Below are positions 22,867 to 24,868 of a stretch of 24,868 nt of DNA, piece after piece. The notes under the pieces are model-generated. The model was given only the letters and a program-made list of their open reading frames with translations, had not been told where the DNA came from and did no database searches. The translations under genes were made by a program, and so were the position numbers. Within the stretch, counting starts at the first letter, position 1; every line of letters begins with the position of its first letter. Origin of the DNA: Geobacter sp. GTDB taxonomy: Bacteria > Desulfobacterota > Desulfuromonadia > Geobacterales > Pseudopelobacteraceae. The DNA lies in NCBI GenBank assembly GCA_027346925.1, contig DAIERH010000008.1, positions 1 to 24,868 of the forward strand, read 5' to 3'.

Positions 22867-24183
22867 TTACAATAAATTCGCCGCCAACTCCGCCAATTCC
22901 GACCGTTCCCCCTTGGTCAGGGTCACGTGGGCCGCAATCCGCTCCCCTTTGAACTTCTCCACCAGGTAGGTAAGGCCGTTGCTGGACGAGTCCACATAGG
23001 GGTTGTCGATCTGGTACGGGTCGCCGGTCAGGACGATCTTGGTACCCTCCCCCACCCGCGTCACGATTGTCTTGATCTCGTGGGGGCTCAGGTTCTGGGC
23101 CTCATCCACGATCAGGTACTGGTTGGGGATGGAGCGGCCGCGGATGTAGGTCAGAGGTTCAATATCCAGAAGTCCCATGGCGATCAGCTCCTTGTATCCC
23201 TTGCTGTGCCGCTTCTCCGATTCGTGACCGGAGATGAGCAGTTCCACGTTGTCGAAGATCGGTTGCATCCAGGGGGTCAACTTCTCCTCGATGTCGCCGG
23301 GCAGGAATCCCAGGTCCTTGCCCAGGGGAAATACCGGGCGCGAGACCAGCAGGCGGTTGTAGACGTTCTCCTCGGCGGTCTTGTGCAGGCCGGCGGCGAT
23401 GGCCAGGAGGGTCTTGCCGGTGCCGGCCTTGCCCACCAGGGTCACCAGCTTGATGCTGTCGTCCATCAGCACATCCAGGGCAAAGGATTGCTCGCGGTTG
23501 CGGGCGAACAGGCTCCAGATCCCTTCCTTGGGGACCTTGCGCACCTGCACGATGTGGCCGCTGGCGGCATCGTAGCGGCAGATCGCGCTGTGGGAGGGAT
23601 TGGTGCTGTCGACGATGGTGATGAATTCATTGGGGTCAAGGTCTTCCGGCGCATCCAACCATCCCTGGCCGTAGAAGCGGTCCACCTCCTCGGCCGTCAT
23701 CCCGATGGTGCGCGTGCCGGAGTAGAGATCCTGGATATCGATCTTGTCCGACTCGTAATCCTCGGCGGTCAGGCCGATGGCGTCCGCCTTGATGCGCAGG
23801 TTGGTGTCCTTGGTGACGAACACCAGCGGGGTGTCGGGGTAGCGATCGCGCATCTCCAGGGCAACCCCCAGGATACGGTTGTCGCCGCTGTCCACCCGCA
23901 TGTCCACCGGCAGGTGCCTGAAGTGCTTTTCCGAGAACATCTCCACCCGCAGGGAACCCTGTTCGGGCAATGAGACGCCGACCGCAAGGGAGCCCTTTTC
24001 GCGCATGGTGTCCAGGATGCGCGAGACCATGCGGGCATTGCGGCCGGTCTCGTTCATGTCCTTCTTGAAGCGGTCGATCTCCTCGATTACCGTGATGGGG
24101 ATGATGATGTTGTTTTCCTGGAATTTGAACAGCGCCTGCGGGTCATGCAACAATACATTTGTGTCGAGAACGAAGTTTTTCAC
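22867..24183 (-). CDS. PIN domain-PhoH ATPase fusion (YlaK/PhoH2-type)
   Basis: A 438-residue protein. Residues 1-135 are a PIN-type RNase domain with acidic residues D7 (VLDTNVLLHD), E34/E35, D101 and D126. Residues 225-438 are a PhoH-type P-loop ATPase with Walker A GKAGTGKT (251-258) and Walker B YLIVDEAQ (357-363). PhoH2 proteins of this layout unwind and cut RNA in other bacteria; the physiological role here is unknown. The start is GTG at 24183 with AAAGG six bases upstream. The downstream tsaD follows after the palindromic repeat; the upstream aminotransferase ends 36 bases earlier. Confidence 0.93.
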   Translation of the reverse strand: MKNFVLDTNVLLHDPQALFKFQENNIIIPITVIEEIDRFKKDMNETGRNARMVSRILDTMREKGSLAVGVSLPEQGSLRVEMFSEKHFRHLPVDMRVDSGDNRILGVALEMRDRYPDTPLVFVTKDTNLRIKADAIGLTAEDYESDKIDIQDLYSGTRTIGMTAEEVDRFYGQGWLDAPEDLDPNEFITIVDSTNPSHSAICRYDAASGHIVQVRKVPKEGIWSLFARNREQSFALDVLMDDSIKLVTLVGKAGTGKTLLAIAAGLHKTAEENVYNRLLVSRPVFPLGKDLGFLPGDIEEKLTPWMQPIFDNVELLISGHESEKRHSKGYKELIAMGLLDIEPLTYIRGRSIPNQYLIVDEAQNLSPHEIKTIVTRVGEGTKIVLTGDPYQIDNPYVDSSSNGLTYLVEKFKGERIAAHVTLTKGERSELAELAANLL

Positions 24184-24219
24184 GGAGCACCTTTCTGTAC
24201 GTGGGAGGATTAAGATTTT

Positions 24220-24868
24220 TCAGGCAACCGAGCGGCTGCATTCTACAACGGCATCGCAAAAAATAGCAATCTCCTCGCTGGTGGTGAACCAGCCGGGGCT
24301 GATGCGGAGGGTTCCGCCGGGGAAACGGCCCAGGGTGCGATGGGCCTGGGGTGCGCAGTGGAGGCCGGCCCGCACGGCGATATCAAAGGTACTGTCGAGC
24401 ATGAACGCCAGCGCCGCCGGGTCCATTCCTCCCATGGTGAAGGAGAGCAGGCCGCCGCGGCCGGCTGGATCGGGAGGACCGTACAGCCGTATGCCGGGGA
24501 TCGCAGCCAGTTGGTGCGCGGCCGAGGTGACGAACTGACGCTCCTTTTCGCCGATCACCGCGGCACCGTGCTCCAGGATGAATTCCACCCCCGCCTTGAG
24601 CCCGGCAATGCCGGGGAGGTTGTGGGTGCCGGCCTCGAACCCTTCCGGCAGCGTATCGGGCTGTTCCTCGCTGGCCGAACTGCTGCCGGTCCCGCCGGCC
24701 AGGAGCGGCTTGAGCGCTGCCGTAGGGGCGACGTAGAGGAAACCGGTCCCCTGGGGACCGAGCAGCCCCTTATGTCCCGGAACAGCCAACAGATCGATGC
24801 CGGTCTTCACCACATCGATCGGTTCATGGCCTGCGGACTGGGCCGCGTCAAGCAGGAACAGCGCCCCG
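24220..24868 (-). CDS. Cysteine desulfurase family protein (class V aminotransferase fold), 5' end outside the window
   Basis: The C-terminal 215 or so residues of a PLP-dependent fold-type I enzyme; the N-terminus lies beyond the window. Reading back from the edge gives FLLDAAQSAGHEPID, holding the PLP-contacting aspartate and the glutamine, followed by the PLP-lysine motif PGHKGLLGPQGTGFLYV. Further along, GLHCAPQAHRTLG includes a cysteine in the position of the catalytic residue in the NifS-like group, then GGTLRISPGWFTTSEEI. The combination points to the cysteine desulfurase family that includes EF2568-type proteins, more likely than IscS or SufS. The physiological sulfur acceptor is unknown. 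Confidence 0.85.
   Translation of the reverse strand, partial: GALFLLDAAQSAGHEPIDVVKTGIDLLAVPGHKGLLGPQGTGFLYVAPTAALKPLLAGGTGSSSASEEQPDTLPEGFEAGTHNLPGIAGLKAGVEFILEHGAAVIGEKERQFVTSAAHQLAAIPGIRLYGPPDPAGRGGLLSFTMGGMDPAALAFMLDSTFDIAVRAGLHCAPQAHRTLGRFPGGTLRISPGWFTTSEEIAIFCDAVVECSRSVA

Overview
The window looks like chromosomal DNA from a Geobacter-type deltaproteobacterium (Desulfuromonadia, Geobacteraceae or the Pelobacter propionicus group). This is inferred from the GC-rich coding sequence, the FapA (DUF342) protein, the TatD-radical SAM fusion, the MucR/Ros regulator, the many REC/GGDEF proteins and the palindromic intergenic repeat. No phage, insertion sequence, CRISPR array or rRNA was seen. 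It is mostly core housekeeping DNA with a few odd elements.

Layout. 1-1826 (+): the 3' end of a MATE-type transporter, overlapped by mtaB. 1851-3881 (-): a DUF4149 membrane protein and a FapA-like protein. 4031-4107 (+): tRNA-His with promoter and terminator. 4291-5964 (-): an Hpt-REC-REC-GGDEF protein with an intact active site, divergent from a small unknown gene (6110-6367, +). 6456-10103 (-): a TatD/radical SAM fusion, truD, a small lipoprotein and trmL. 10257-14386 (+): serA, lgt, ferritin, a coupled DUF1450 protein and mazG. 14387-14798: an AT-rich non-coding gap between convergent genes that holds three DnaA boxes. 14799-20046 (-): murJ, a single-domain response regulator, a second Hpt-REC-REC-GGDEF protein with a degenerate active site, and rmuC. 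20375-20899 (+): a MucR-like regulator with a histone-H1-like tail. 20930-24868 (-): ksgA, tsaD, a palindromic repeat, a PIN-PhoH ATPase and a truncated cysteine desulfurase family gene.

How the genes fit together. Translation and RNA modification dominate. MtaB, TruD, TrmL and TsaD modify tRNA, and KsgA modifies 16S rRNA. MtaB acts on the t6A that TsaD helps make. Envelope functions are Lgt, MurJ, the lipoprotein and DUF4149. Iron storage is ferritin, with a four-cysteine partner. Signalling is two large c-di-GMP-type response regulators of identical architecture, one apparently catalytic and one apparently not, plus a stand-alone receiver.

The features most worth a second look are the DnaA-box cluster between convergent genes, the MucR protein with the H1-like tail, the degenerate GGQKF protein that keeps an RxxD motif, the ferritin/DUF1450 coupling, the cysteine-rich SerA tail, and an open frame that continues beyond the fapA stop codon. 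I saw no clear new multi-gene defence or mobile system.
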